A DNA stretch of 64,000 nt, from the NCBI GenBank assembly GCA_014621425.1, contig JAANBB010000113.1:37724-101723 (forward strand), read 5' to 3'. Below are positions 10,595 through 21,731 of this stretch, piece after piece; position 1 is the first letter of the stretch, and each line of letters starts with the position of its first letter. The position numbers and the translations under genes were made by a program. Below the pieces are notes generated by a model. The model worked only from the letters and a program-made list of their open reading frames with translations. It was not told the DNA's origin and did no database searches. Source of the stretch: Cylindrodendrum hubeiense (taxonomy: Eukaryota > Ascomycota > Sordariomycetes > Hypocreales > Nectriaceae).

Positions 10595-12213
10595 CTAAAA
10601 GGCCGTCACCGCATTGACATGCCCGTTCTTGAGAACCTCGAAGACCATCCCCGGGAACCCATAGAGCGTGGTGGTCGAGTCTCCATTGGCCTCCGCCCTG
10701 CGCGCACCGCTCTCCTCCCAGCCACCGAGAAACTCGCAGCTACTGCCGGGGCTGTCACCCCAGCCGCGGTTGAGGACCATACCACGTTGGCGGGGTTGGC
10801 TCTCGCTGCGAGGGAAGACGGAGGCCCAGGCCTCATTCATGCGGTCCTCTATCTGTGGGAACTTGGTCTCCGAGTGGACAGGGTTGGAGCCGTCGCTGGA
10901 GGGGTCTAGATATGCGATCTCCCACCGGCAGCGGCGGTGGCGGTTGAATTCGTATGATCCGGGGATATTGCCGTGGAGGACGAGCTTTGTGGCGACGAGG
11001 CGGTCAGGGGAATGCGATTTGATACCGTTCTCACCCCCAGCCTCAGCGATTGGGTTGATGCCTGGGGGTGGTTGCGATGGAGGGACGCGAGTCGAAACAA
11101 GGATGTCGAATCCTAGATAGAAGTAGTTATAAAAGCACTCGCCAGTAGCGGCGGTCCCAATTTGATCGTCAATGGCCTCCTCGTCGTCAGATACGTCGGA
11201 CGCCGTATTCATCGACGATTGGTCAGTATCAGTGAGGTCCTCGGGGCGGCTGAGATCGGCGGCATTAGGACGGGATCGCGTGTTGCTGGGGGCGCGCATC
11301 TTATGAATGACCATCTTCTGGTCGTTTTTCCGGTAGATGGCGTTGGGAGGGCCCAGTTCCATGAGTAGCTCTTGGGGAGTAGTTTCACCCATGTTCACCC
11401 AAAAGGAATTGCTGGTCCACTTGCGGAAGAACTGGACTTTCCCGCCGCCGTGTAACCGGATAAGAGAGATCTCGTCGGGGTACACATCCTTGCCTCGAGG
11501 TATCACGGTGGTGGACTTGATGCTCGGTAGGATCTCGGTCCACAGAGTTGGTCGAGCGTCAGCCCAGGAATCACCGCTGAACACGGCCATCGACGTTGCA
11601 ACCTGGCTCGTCGCTGATGAGAAAATGGAAACGACGTCTTTGTCCGGGTCGTATGCAGAGGCCGGCAGGGAAAAGTTGAAGGCGACGCCTGGGTAGGACA
11701 AGACGTAGATGCCATTTTCTTGGCCTGCGGAGGGAGGGATGAACTCGCCCGCGTAGGTCGGACCGAGAAGTCGGTGGTAGATGTGTCTAAAACTTGGTCC
11801 CGAGGTTGAGTCTCCCGGCACGGGCGATGTGGGAGCCGATACGCCATTGACGGGCTTGACTAGATCGCGATCCTTGAAGGTGATATGGTTCTTGGTGAAG
11901 TCGGTAACCTCGATGAGGCGCAGGCGCTGCTCCGGGCCATCGAAGCGTAGACGGACCCCATTCGTGGGAAGCTCTATTCCGACGGGTTCGGTGACTGGTC
12001 TGTTGGGGGAGTAGAGGAGCTCGAGCTTAGGGAAGCGCTGGGGTTCGGCCTTGAGGCGGGTCAAGACGTCGTGGAGAGAGGCGCCGAGCACTGTCAACCA
12101 AATAAGCGGGTTAGAGACACCTTTTATGATTCATGAGATGCGGATGGTTGAGGGGTTCTACCTAGAAACCCCAGCGCTCGGCCAGGATAGAGTTGCGCGT
12201 TGAAGAGCGACAT
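10595..12213 (-). CDS. UPF0183 / PHAF1-like protein
   Basis: Exons (minus strand) 12213-12162 and 12090-10595 give 515 aa. The 71-bp intron (GTAGAA...GACAG) splits a codon. Removing it yields MSLFNAQLYPGRALGFLVLG followed by ASLHDVLTRLK, the expected start of the UPF0183 family. Later family features include LELLYSPNRPVTEP, GVRLRFDGPEQRLRLIEV, the GPTYAGEFIPPSAGQENGIY region and a C-terminal FEVLKNGHVNAVTAF. The human relative (C16orf70/PHAF1) associates with autophagic membranes through phosphoinositides; a fungal role in autophagy is inference. A low-complexity acidic insert (about 290-320, rich in S, D and E) interrupts the domain. It is divergent from the amidase gene. Confidence 0.85.
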
Positions 12214-13209
12214 GATCGATGGCCAGATATAGCTGTCGCGGACTATCGCGGGCTATCGCGGAGCTGTCGATGGCGGGGTAGGGCTGCACCAGCACAGGCG
12301 CAGCGCTTGGTGGGCTTGTGATATCGCGTATGATCAGTGAAGTCGAAGAGCATGGGAAGGCGATGCAATGATAGAAAGAGGGCAAGAGTATTCTGAGGCT
12401 GGGTGAATACCGTTACAAGGTCACGGGCATGACGACTGAGTCCAGAGGGAGACCATGTGATGCACGGTGACGCGGGGCCGGCGGGTAAGGTGAGCGGAGA
12501 GACTCACCGGGATGACGTAAGGCAGATTACCCTCACCGAACCCTCACCGAGACGATGCATGTGAATTGGAGGGGCCCCTGACAGGCTTACGACAACTTGA
12601 GGTGAGATTCAACCTGATTCCAGAGAGCACTAAGTATATCATACGCGCCTGCGTGATGGAAATAACCCATACGGTGATTCAAATTCAACTGTCTTGTCCT
12701 TCCAGTGTTTTGACTCCATACACAGTCACAGCCCAGACCTAACCCAAGCCTTAAAGCAACGAGCCTCGGCCCCAATGGCCGCGGGACCCCAGTTTCAGGG
12801 AAGCTCCCGCGCCAGAGCGCAGACTAAACCCCAGTGGGAACTTAGCGCCGTCGACGCCTGGAGGTCCAGTCAATGGGCGCCCGTGCGACTGGACGTGCAG
12901 GGGTTAGCACGCCGCTCGACCCCTGAAAGGCCCCGTCGATAGCAGTTCTGGATGGGTCCCGTTTCCCCATCACATCTCCACCGAGCGACCAAAGCTTCTT
13001 GTGCATATCAGAAGCTCTGAACTCTCCTCATCCCATATCGCTTCCACCTCTCGATTTGCTTCCGCGCCTCTCTTGCTGGCACCTGCATCTCTCTGTGATT
13101 GTGGAGTCGTTCTAGCTTTGGATAGATTCCTCTCGTCGCGTGACTACACTTCTGCCGTGAGACCTCTTGCTCAAGCTCATCAAGCTCATCAAGCTGCCAA
13201 TCCGTTCCC
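12214..13209. promoter_or_regulatory. divergent promoter region, PHAF1-like / amidase genes
   Basis: About 1 kb between two divergent start codons. The half next to the PHAF1-like gene has short direct repeats (GCTATCGCGG at about 12240-12265, CTCACCGxxA near 12505-12550). The amidase side ends in a CT-rich leader with tandem CAAGCTCAT copies (about 13170-13195). No RNA or protein gene is evident. Confidence 0.45.
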
Positions 13210-15241
13210 ATGGCACCCCCAACTGCCTTCGCCGACTACCCGGAGCCCAAGGAGGGCCCCAAGACCAAATACGACCCCAAGGTTGAGAACAATCCCGTCT
13301 TTCGAGGCCTTCCTCTCGTTGTTGGTGCCAATATGTGAGTCTCCTTCCTGCCAGGCGTTGGAGCTGCTACTAATCCCCACCTAGCATCTCCAGGGTTGGC
13401 TTCCTTCAGCAGCTGTTTTGGGACAATGCCAGGCTCGGCGCTGTGAAAGATATCCCAGAACTCGATGGTGTCCCCTATAGATTCCATGTATGGCCATGTC
13501 CTGCCCTTCCGAATCCTGTCACTGAGCCGTGAGCAGTGAGGGGATCTCATGCTGACACCCAACAGCCCACCGTGACGCCTCTGGGTCCCACGTCGCCCAT
13601 GCTCGAATTTGATGCAGAGCTCCTCGAGGCAAAGCATACCAAGTCAGCGACGCCCTACTACACTGCAAATGACTACCATGAGATGTACAAGTTGGGCAAA
13701 GTGACCCCTTTCCAGGTCGCTGAGGCTTTGCTGCCCCTTATCACGCGCAGTGGTGAGCCCACCGGCACCTATGATAATGCATGGGTCGACTCCCACGGCA
13801 AGGACCACCTTGTGTTTGAGGCCGCCAAAGCATCAACTGAGCGCTGGGCGGCTGGCAAGCCCCTGAGCATTCTCGATGGAGTTCCAATTGGTGTCAAGGA
13901 CGATACTTCAGTGAAAGGCTATTCCAACCACAACGGGATGAAGTACAACCCGTCGGTTCCTTTCTTCAAGGAGCAGGAGGAGTCAGTATGGCCGGTGAAG
14001 AAGCTTCAGGAAGCCGGTGCCATCGTTATTGGAAGGAATTGCATGCATGAGCTTGGTTCAGGTATGTTTCTAGTCTCCGCTCTGTGGAAGACTTGGCTAA
14101 ATGCTAACTTTGGCTCTAGATACCAGTGGTTGTAATGTATGTCGTATTTCTCCCACCCATATAGACCATTACTGACGGTTTCCAGGCCGCCCAAGGCACC
14201 CCCACAAACTTCCACAACAAGACATACTACCCTGGTGGTTCCTCATCCGGCGCAGCTTCTTCCCTCTCCGCTGGAGTTGTCCCCATTTGCGTCGGCACTG
14301 ATGCAGGCGGTAGTGTACGAGTTCCGGCCGCCTTCAATGGCGTATACGGACTCAAGACTACCCACCACCGCACCTTGTTCATGAACAACACCATGTGCGT
14401 GACGGCGCCTCTAGCCAGTTCAGTCGCCGACCTGACCATCGCCTACCGCATTATGTCTCAGCCCAACCCCGAGTGTGCCGTCCAGAGCCGCTTTGCACTG
14501 TCGATTCCCCCTGAGCCGTCGGCCAAGAAGGTAATGGGCATCTATCGTGACTGGTGGAACAAGGCCGACCCGCGCATCACCGAGGTGTGCGAGAAGGCCG
14601 TCGACTACTTCGCCAACAAGTGCGGTTACGACATTGTCGACATCTCCATCCCGTACGTCCAAGAGACGCAGCTTGCCCACAGCGCCGTGTGTATCACCGA
14701 GATGTCCGAGGCTGCCCGGCATCGCGCCCCTGACTGGCTGTCTCTGGTCGGTGCCGCCAACAAGGTTATCCTGACGGTTGCAACCAAGACGCCCGCGGCC
14801 GACTTCCTCCAGTACAATGCGCTCCGCGAGCTCGTCATGCGTCACTTGGCGTTCCTTTTCCAGAAGCACCCTGGCCTGCTCATCATGACACCCACGACAC
14901 CTATGCCCGGCTGGCCAATCGTGCCAGGCGACGAAAAGCATGGCATGAGTGACACCAACAAGACCATTCGAAACATGCTCTACGTCTTCTTGGGCAACAT
15001 TACGGGAACTCCCGCGCTGTCGGCGCCAGTCGGGTATATCGACCCCGAGCAAGGCGAGGGCAAACTGCCAGTGGGCCTGATGGCGACAGGAGAATGGGGA
15101 AGTGAGGAACAGCTCCTGGGGTGGGCGCGCGAGGCTGAGGAGTATCTGCATGGCGGGGTTGAGGGGGGTCGACACCGACCGAGCGAGTGGCTGGATGTGA
15201 TGGGTTTGGTGCAAAAGAAAAAGAAGAACTCTGATGCTTAG
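13210..15241 (+). CDS. amidase-signature family hydrolase, five exons
   Basis: Exons 13210-13334, 13385-13487, 13566-14061, 14120-14136 and 14186-15241 give 598 aa. Exon 4 is only 17 nt, yet it is needed to encode the conserved DTSGCN between ELGS and AAQGTPTNFHN. The Ser-cisSer-Lys triad is visible: K187 in GVPIGVKDD, S266 in PGGSSSGAASS, and the nucleophile S290 in GTDAGGSVRVPA, with the same 24-residue spacing between the two serines as in fatty-acid amide hydrolase. The substrate cannot be told from sequence; fungal members act on acetamide, other small amides or fatty-acid amides. There is no signal peptide, so it is probably cytosolic. The first acceptor has two in-frame choices (13384 or 13393), differing by three residues. 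Confidence 0.88.
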
Positions 15242-15444
15242 AAAGCTTCAGAGAGTCAAAATTCGACGATGGACTCAAGTCCAGCTTGTGTGCAGCAATG
15301 GTTTCTTCATATTATCAGATTTTATTCCAGGAGAAATTTGGTCAACCTCTCTCCGTAGCTATACACTAAATGTAGCTCCGTGGTGGGATTCAAGTTGCAT
15401 CATCATTCTTTGCTCTTAATATATCATGCTTCTAGTGCCATCAT

Positions 15445-16467
15445 TTATTTCACAAACTTGGAGGCCAGCCCCATCAAACCGCCCTGCTGCTCGCCCTGGC
15501 TCTTGAAGTACATCTTCATGGCGACCTCGGTGGCCTTCTGAACGACGGCGTCCTTGCTAGTGCCAGAAGAGACCTTGTCCTTGGAGGACTTGTCGTCGAA
15601 GAGCTAGAGTTGTTGGACCCTGGTCAGCTGTTGCTCGATTCCTATTATGAGGGCGCCACAGATGTAAAGAGGGTTTGAGGAGGGAGACTAACCTTGCTGG
15701 CTTCCGACATGGCAAGACCAAGGTAGGCACTCTGGCTGTTGCTGCTGGTAGATTCGCCCTTGTTAAAGAGCTTCAGAGCCTGCATGGCAGCGGCAGTGCC
15801 GAGGCTGTTCTCGTCGGCGTCGTCGTCATCGTCATCGTACGTCTTCTTGTGCTTGTTGATGGCGTCTAACCTGTTATTAGAACCATGGTGGGAAAAGGGA
15901 CATCTCCACTGTCTCTGGCGGTGAATCAAACTTACCCTCCTCGTCGATGTCATCATCATGGGAGAGCTTCTTCTGGCTGACGGCGTGAAGGATGCTACCG
16001 AAGAAGTGCTTATCACCCGATGAGCCGGCGTTCTTGTCGGCCTCTTCCTTGGCTTCGTTGAAGTCAAGGTCGCCAAGGAAGCTAGAGAATCCACCACCAG
16101 TCTCTGGATCGTGTTAGGGGAGTTTTGTCTGGCTGAGAGTCGCATGGGAGAACGATGGACTAACTGTTCGAGCCGGGGTCGGGGTACTGCTGCTCATCTA
16201 AAAGATCATGTTAGTGAGCCAGATGGCAAAGACGTTTAAATGATGGTGCAATGGAATAAGTAAGTGATTGGGACAGAGTATGTGAAGTCGGTGTTGTGCT
16301 GTGTTGATAGTTGCTCATTTTGGGGTATGAGGTATGAGGGACCACGGATCATGGCGGGGTAATGAATGATGGTGGGGAGCTTGGGAAGGACGAGCAGGCT
16401 TGGTCTTACCCTTGCGGTCATTGTCATCATCGAGGAGGTCCTTGGCGTGGCTGATGAAGGAATTCAT
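15445..16467 (-). CDS. small acidic conserved fungal protein (DUF7721/'beta-flanking'-like)
   Basis: Five exons on the minus strand: 16467-16410, 16197-16165, 16103-15936, 15865-15693 and 15603-15445, giving 196 aa. The reading frame is continuous across all four introns. It begins MNSFISHAKDLLDDDNDRK and continues through GGGFSSFLGDLDFNEAKEEA and HFFGSILHAVSQKKLSHDDD. An Asp run precedes the helical repeat-like region TAAAMQALKLFNKG and AYLGLAMSEASKLFDDKSS. It ends in VQKATEVAMKMYFKSQG and LMGLASKFVK. I recognise this as the fungal family often annotated 'beta-flanking protein'; the family name is recalled and not verified. It is predicted to be soluble, helical and cytosolic, with no known function. 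Its 3' end converges with the amidase gene about 0.2 kb away. Confidence 0.7.
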
Positions 16468-18123
16468 GATGGCGGGTTTTGTGGAAAATGGCTAAAAGGG
16501 TGAAGCTGGAATGGTGTTGTTGATGGTGTTGTTGATGGTGTCGTAAACAAGGAGTCGCGATGCCGAGTGGGGGAGGGGAAGCGCTGCTAATCAAGGGAGC
16601 TGTTGCTTGCTACCTTAAAGGTACCTTACATCACACATGAGACGGCGGCAAGCAGCCCCACGGTAATGGGTGCAACGACGCATAAATGGACAGATGTGAG
16701 GCACCTACGGGCTTGCCACGGGGATGCGAGTGTAGCCCGTAGTCTGCGGCCTGTAGATTGTACCCAATGGAGACGGGATGCGCTGTGACGTGGATCGACA
16801 GAGCTGCCAAGCTCCCCATCAAGGCAAAGCCATGTCCCTGGAGTCGCCGACGGCTACTGTAAGTTACGTATGTCCAGCTCCAGCCACCGATTCACAGCTG
16901 TATAACCTAGGTAAGGTAGGTAGGTAGCTATGCGGGGGTCGCGTCACGGACATCAGGAGCCGACGCCATGACAGCGCTGATGTGAGGATATGATGCCCAC
17001 CGCCAACGGAAGAGCATCAACAGAGGAGCATCAACAGAGGAGCATCAACAGAAGAGCATCAACAGAGGAGCATCAACAGAAGCGCATCATGAGTGCCATA
17101 CCCAGCTGACAATGCTGCTTCACAGCCGCAGCCGACGGGGGATCGACGCATAGCGCATTCCCGCGGGGGAGGGCCCTGGGTCCAGACGGCGGGGCTGCGC
17201 TCTCCACCCACCACCACCGCCTGAACAGCTGAAATCGGTCCAGCTGGGACCCCCAAGCGCCAGCGACAGGCCGGTGCGCAGGCCTCCGTCGTGGATAGTG
17301 TCAGCTGTGCTTCAGCTTGATTGAGCAGGGCACGAATGGACGCCAGGTTGTGGCAGTGCTGTGTTCCATACAGCTCTTCACGGAGCTCCATGTATCATAG
17401 GCACACGCGGCATCCTATGTGCTTCTCTGCTGGCACGTCTCGCCTCCAGCTTGTCACCCCATCCCCCCAAGCCTAAGACTACCTAAGGTATGTAAATTTA
17501 GCATCGCAGCCAGCAAACAAACGCCCCGGCCCAGCTGAACATCCACCGCGCCGTCGTTCAACCTGCGGGGCGACCTCGCCCGAGCCTCCCGCGAACTACT
17601 GCCGACTCGGCCGGTCCCCTCATCACCTACCACCAACGTCGGGCCCGACATGAGAACAGTGATTCTCGTGCTACGGCTCTAACTCAAGTTCATATCTTGA
17701 CTGCATTCGCCACAATTCAAACATGACTCAGTCACATACACAAGGTAGCTCTGAAGCAGCCCAGAGCAACCCTGAGGCAACCGTCCACTTGTACCAAGAT
17801 GCGTCAATTCGTGCACGCTGGTGCATTCTAGAGCACGCGCTTTTGTCTGTTCTCGTGTTTCCCCCAGGTATCATTGTACAGCCGCAGTTCAAAGCAGAAA
17901 ATAACACACAACACACACCCAAAAAGACTTCATCAACTGAGTCGCCCATAATCGTCTTGTACCACCCCGGTTGCCTTCAAATGCTTCTGGAAAACATCCC
18001 AACTCCATCATCAGAAGGAAATCATTGCCAGTATCGTAGCCGTTCGATTTGTCCCCATTTGTCTCCTACGCCTGTCGCTCACCGCCCTCCTTCACCATAC
18101 ACCGTTGGAAGAGGTGCATTCTC
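16468..18123. other. intergenic with dispersed palindromes and a short tandem repeat
   Basis: About 1.65 kb between two minus-strand genes. It holds a TACCTTAAAGGTA palindrome (16611-16623), an ACCTAGGTAAGGTAGGTAGG element (from 16905), TACCTAAGGTA (17480-17490) and a 14-bp tandem repeat (17012-17081). The open frame beginning at 17723 overlaps the antisense of the WC-2 3' end and has no coding character. The right part is probably the WC-2 3' UTR. Confidence 0.5.
17012..17081. repeat. 14-bp tandem repeat, five copies
   Basis: The unit GAGCATCAACAGAG (last base G or A) is repeated five times head to tail, followed by a degenerate GCGCATCATGA. It lies between genes and is not part of a coding frame I accept. 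Confidence 0.85.
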
Positions 18124-19723
18124 TCAAGACATGGCGTGGTCCACGGCAGGTGTCGGTTGCGAGGCCGGGTTGTTTAGATTATTCCTCTTCTTCTCCTTCT
18201 TCGCCCATCGTAAACCGCAGGCGTTACACAGCGTCTTGGGTCCGCTAGGTCCCTTTCTCCATTCTGGCGAGTCGAGGGTTCCTATCCATGTGAGCACTGA
18301 TATGCCCAGAGCGGACGAAACCGTCGGGAAAACCTACCACAGTCCGTACACACGTATTCCTCAGATGTTTTGAGCTTCTTCTTCTTCTCTCCTGTTCTCG
18401 GATCTCGATCCATCGGAATTGCGATCCCCGCGTCTCCCTTGATGAGCGTGGGACTCGCATTCCCGGTCGTGATGCCTCGGCTGCGCTCCCCTTCGATGTA
18501 CCGTAGCCCCGTAAGCATCTCGATAGTATCTGTGTGTGAAGCTCCCTCGTAGCGAGCCATCTTGTCCCGTAGGGAATCTGGGCGACTGCCAGCTGCCGCA
18601 CCTTCCAGGTTTTCTCGCGTGAGCGCGATGTTGAGGGCGTTACGGTCTGCCTCTGATAGCTGGTCGTTGCCTTCGGTGCGGTGAAAGGTGCCCGAGGAGC
18701 CCTCCGTATTCTCCGATGGGGTCACATCAGACCTACCCTCCTGGCTCTGCACCCACTGCTTCTGTGCCTCGCTGGTTTCGGCTTCCTCCTCCTGACGAAG
18801 CTCTGCAATGCGCCGCTTCAGTCGCTCGTTCTCAATCTTGTGTTCTAGGAAGGAGTCGAGGAGGCCAGCGTTCTTGGTCGGATACGGGCGTGACATCATG
18901 AAAACAGCTTGACAAAAGGGAGACTGGTTGTTGGGGTTGGGTGCGAACTTGGCACCCGCAATGTGTGCGTGACCAACCGTCTCGAAAATGGCATACTCGC
19001 CGTCCTTCTTCTTGAAGCGGTAAAACATGCGCAGCGGGTTGCCCGAGGCGATGGACTCGTTGAGCTCGGCCACAAAGACACCTTGATCGTCCGGGTGGAT
19101 GAGGTCTTTGAGGAAGACATCCTGGATCTCTTCGGTGGAATAGCCCGTGACGCTGGTGATGCTTGGAGATGCGTACTTGATGCGACCGTCGGTATTGAGG
19201 ATCTGCAAGAAATCCTTGATCTCCTCGACCACCTTTGCAGGCCAGTTCCGTCGTTTGGTAAACTCCGTGAGAGTGTTGCCAGTCATCAGATTCAGCGGGC
19301 CGAACGAGCCGGGGGGCACAGGTCCAGCACCAGGGACGTTATTGGCAGCAGTGTTGAACTGGTTTTCGGCTCGGGCAATCGACTCCTCGGTCGTCGCGGC
19401 GGCGTCGGGGCCGCCAAACTCGGGCGTGAGGCTCGGGTCGTCGGCAGCGTCGATGGTCATGGGCACGTCGACCTCGCCCATGGAGCCGAACATGGTCTGG
19501 TCCAAGAGGGCCATGAAGTCGGAATTGTCCTGCCCGTCGGCACCCATCTGCGGAGAGTTAGCGGTCGCAGCTGGCGGGAGGCCATGGTGGCCTAGAGGGG
19601 GGTGGTGAGAGGATGAGAGACCTGGCCAGGCGTCATGTCATGAAGCGATCCAATGTCGAGGTTGGCGAAGCCAAATAGGTTGGTTGGAGGGGGAGGGGGA
19701 GGTGGAGGTGGCCCGTGGGACAT
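18124..19723 (-). CDS. wc-2: white collar-2 homologue: PAS and GATA-zinc-finger light regulator
   Basis: Minus-strand exons 19723-19622, 19547-18338 and 18281-18124 give 489 aa. Exon 1 encodes MSHG, a run of nine prolines and [19 protein letters not shown], followed by [17 protein letters not shown], as expected for WC-2 N-termini. A PAS domain lies at about 145-250 ([31 protein letters not shown]). A coiled-coil stretch follows ([18 protein letters not shown]). Removing the last 56-bp intron completes a C-x2-C-x18-C-x2-C GATA finger ([15 protein letters not shown] ... LCNACG) with a basic tail. WC-2 pairs with the flavin photoreceptor WC-1 to form the light-activated and clock transcription complex in the nucleus. 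Intron 1 has a weak donor (GTCTCT) but a perfect CGCTAAC branch point. No WC-1 gene is in the window. Confidence 0.93.
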
Positions 19724-21731
19724 GGTTGATGCGCCGCCTTCATGTGGCAATCTAGTAATTGCATTGGCGAAGCGCAGGGCCGCACTGTGACGGCCGAGGG
19801 CGGCAGGGCGGCGGCAGAACGACTCGCCTCAGACGTCACGACAACGGCCGAAATGACAAAGGACGGTGCGCAAACGATGACTGGACATGGACGAAGGGAA
19901 CCGTCGCCGCTGGCACTCGACTGCTGCGAGAAAGGAAATAGATGCGCCAGTGTGGGAAACAAGGTGTGAGAGAAATGCGGAAAAGAGGAGGTGCAGGAGG
20001 GAAGAAGAACCCAGACGACCAAGCTGGCCAAGAAAGAGGAGACGAGCTCCGAGACGGGATGCCACAGAACGGCACAGGATTACACATAGGCGGAAGACTA
20101 CAGGCAAGCGACCACGGGTGAGAGACTACGGGCGGAAGCACAGGACAATGGGATGACACGGCACCGACACAGCACAACACGAAGCGGCACGGGACGGAGG
20201 GCGGCATGCAATGAAGCAAACGTTGCACGACCAACCCGGCCGCCAACTGTACCTGCTCCAGTATACAAGCATACCTGGGCGGACTAGGCGGAGCATCTTC
20301 GAGTCCCTGAAGATCTGTGCGGGAATCGCAGTGGTACTGTACCACGGATGGGAAAGTGGCCAAATGTCATGCTGGGATGCTGCAAAATCAGAAGATGCGA
20401 ACCTCGCGACGCTACCCAAACGTACACCGGAGTAAACTCCCCGGTAAAAGCGGGTTTCCCACTAGATAGAATGCAAGGTTATGTCCCCCGTATTGTAGCA
20501 TATTAACTGGCCATCGTGGTTTATGCTCCCTTGGTTCTGTGTTGGCGGTTGAATACCTAGGTAGGTAGGCAGGGATTGTTGTAGTTGATACATTACGAGG
20601 CTGCTTTGTAAGTGCCACCCGCACCTCGGACACTGAGGGAACATCACTACAGATCGGGTTGGGGGAGGAATTGACACCCGTTCGGAATCTCTGGGAGCAG
20701 TCTAGTACATCCATGGCAGGCGGCCCGGTCAACTAGTGGCGCCGAAAGAAGCTGTGAAAAGGAAATGCCCCGTGTGAAACCGGGATGTGGCATGAAGGTA
20801 CGTGACCGGGCTAGGTTCTTCTGACAGTTCAGCCTTCAGCCTTCGTGCTCAGTGACACCTTAAACTCGAGTTATCACCTTTGGCTGGCGCGGCTGCAGCT
20901 GCATACCAAAAACTGCAGCACCACCTCTATCAACATGATCGGCACTGGAGGAATGATTGTGGCGGTGGCGGTGGCGGTGACAGCCTGTCGCTGATGGCCA
21001 GGGTCCTACTTGGTTGACGCAACTCCAGGGTCCAGCCGACTGGAGGGGTGGCGCCGTGTGATGATCCCTAAGGGTCCTATGATGCCCTCGGCTTGTGATG
21101 GAGGTGACCACCCTCTGCACCATGGAAACGACCTGTCCAGCATCGGCCGCTGGGGTGCCCAGTTCGGTTGCGCTAGGATGAGCATGTCTTGAGTCTCGTC
21201 ATCATGACAGAGCAAAAGGTGAGAAATGAGGCTTCATCGGCGCCCGCTCGACACCACAAAGTCCAGGTAAGGAACCTGGACCCCGCTGACAGCCTCCGGG
21301 GCTTGAGTTTCAGAACCAAGCCAGGTACCCAAAGTCGAAATGGGTTAGGTGTGGCCTGGTGACTCCCGAATCCAGACGATTCGTGAGCGACGATTGCTTT
21401 GCTCGGCATGGATACGCCGTTCAGTCAATGTGCAGCGTACCTACCTACCTAGGTAGGTAGGTGCCTAGGGAGGTTCCTAGTATAATGACAGCTTTTGGAG
21501 ACCCGCCGAAACCGCGGCCAAATTGATTCGGGTCACGTGAGAACGCATCCTTGCCCCCTGAGCTCCCAAACGCGTGACTGTCTCCGTCGCGTCTGACAGG
21601 TCGCTCGCTGCCTGGTTCAAGATCCAGGTCCACACTAACCGCCCTCCCCAATATCAGAAATCACCACTTTCCAGCCCTCGTGGTGAACGGGTTACATATC
21701 ATACACTTGCCCCATGCGGTAGTCGTTCATA
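19724..21731. promoter_or_regulatory. long divergent upstream region, WC-2 / RAD50
   Basis: About 2 kb between divergent start codons, the upstream region of both WC-2 (-) and RAD50 (+). It carries TACCTAGGTA (20554-20563), a GGTGGCGGTGGCGGTG run (about 20960-20977) and the 24-bp palindrome at 21440-21463, some 270 bp upstream of the RAD50 start. Open frames on both strands here (for example 19836-20363 and 20126-20419) have no recognisable product, and I do not call them. Confidence 0.5.
21440..21463. repeat. 24-bp perfect palindrome (ACCTACCTACCT/AGGTAGGTAGGT)
   Basis: Three ACCT units are followed directly by three AGGT units, so the sequence equals its own reverse complement with no spacer. 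It is the longest of a family of ACCTAGGT-centred elements found only between genes in this window. It sits upstream of RAD50. Confidence 0.9.

Noticed and set aside
14420..15214. 264-codon minus-strand frame
   Set aside because: Antisense shadow of amidase exon 5, whose sense strand has catalytic motifs.
16981..17100. Tandem repeat considered as a CRISPR-like array
   Set aside because: Units are contiguous 14-mers with no spacers, in a fungal nuclear context. It is an ordinary minisatellite.
17723..18373. 216-codon plus-strand frame
   Set aside because: It overlaps the antisense of the WC-2 last exon, has no domain, membrane or repeat signature, and its left part is plain intergenic sequence.
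19836..20363. 175-codon minus-strand frame upstream of WC-2
   Set aside because: Low-complexity Ser/Pro/Cys composition with no recognisable motif. More likely 5' UTR or promoter.
21601..21640. GGTTCAAGATCC resembling a tRNA B box
   Set aside because: No matching A box, no acceptor stem and no T-run terminator around it, so it is not a tRNA gene.
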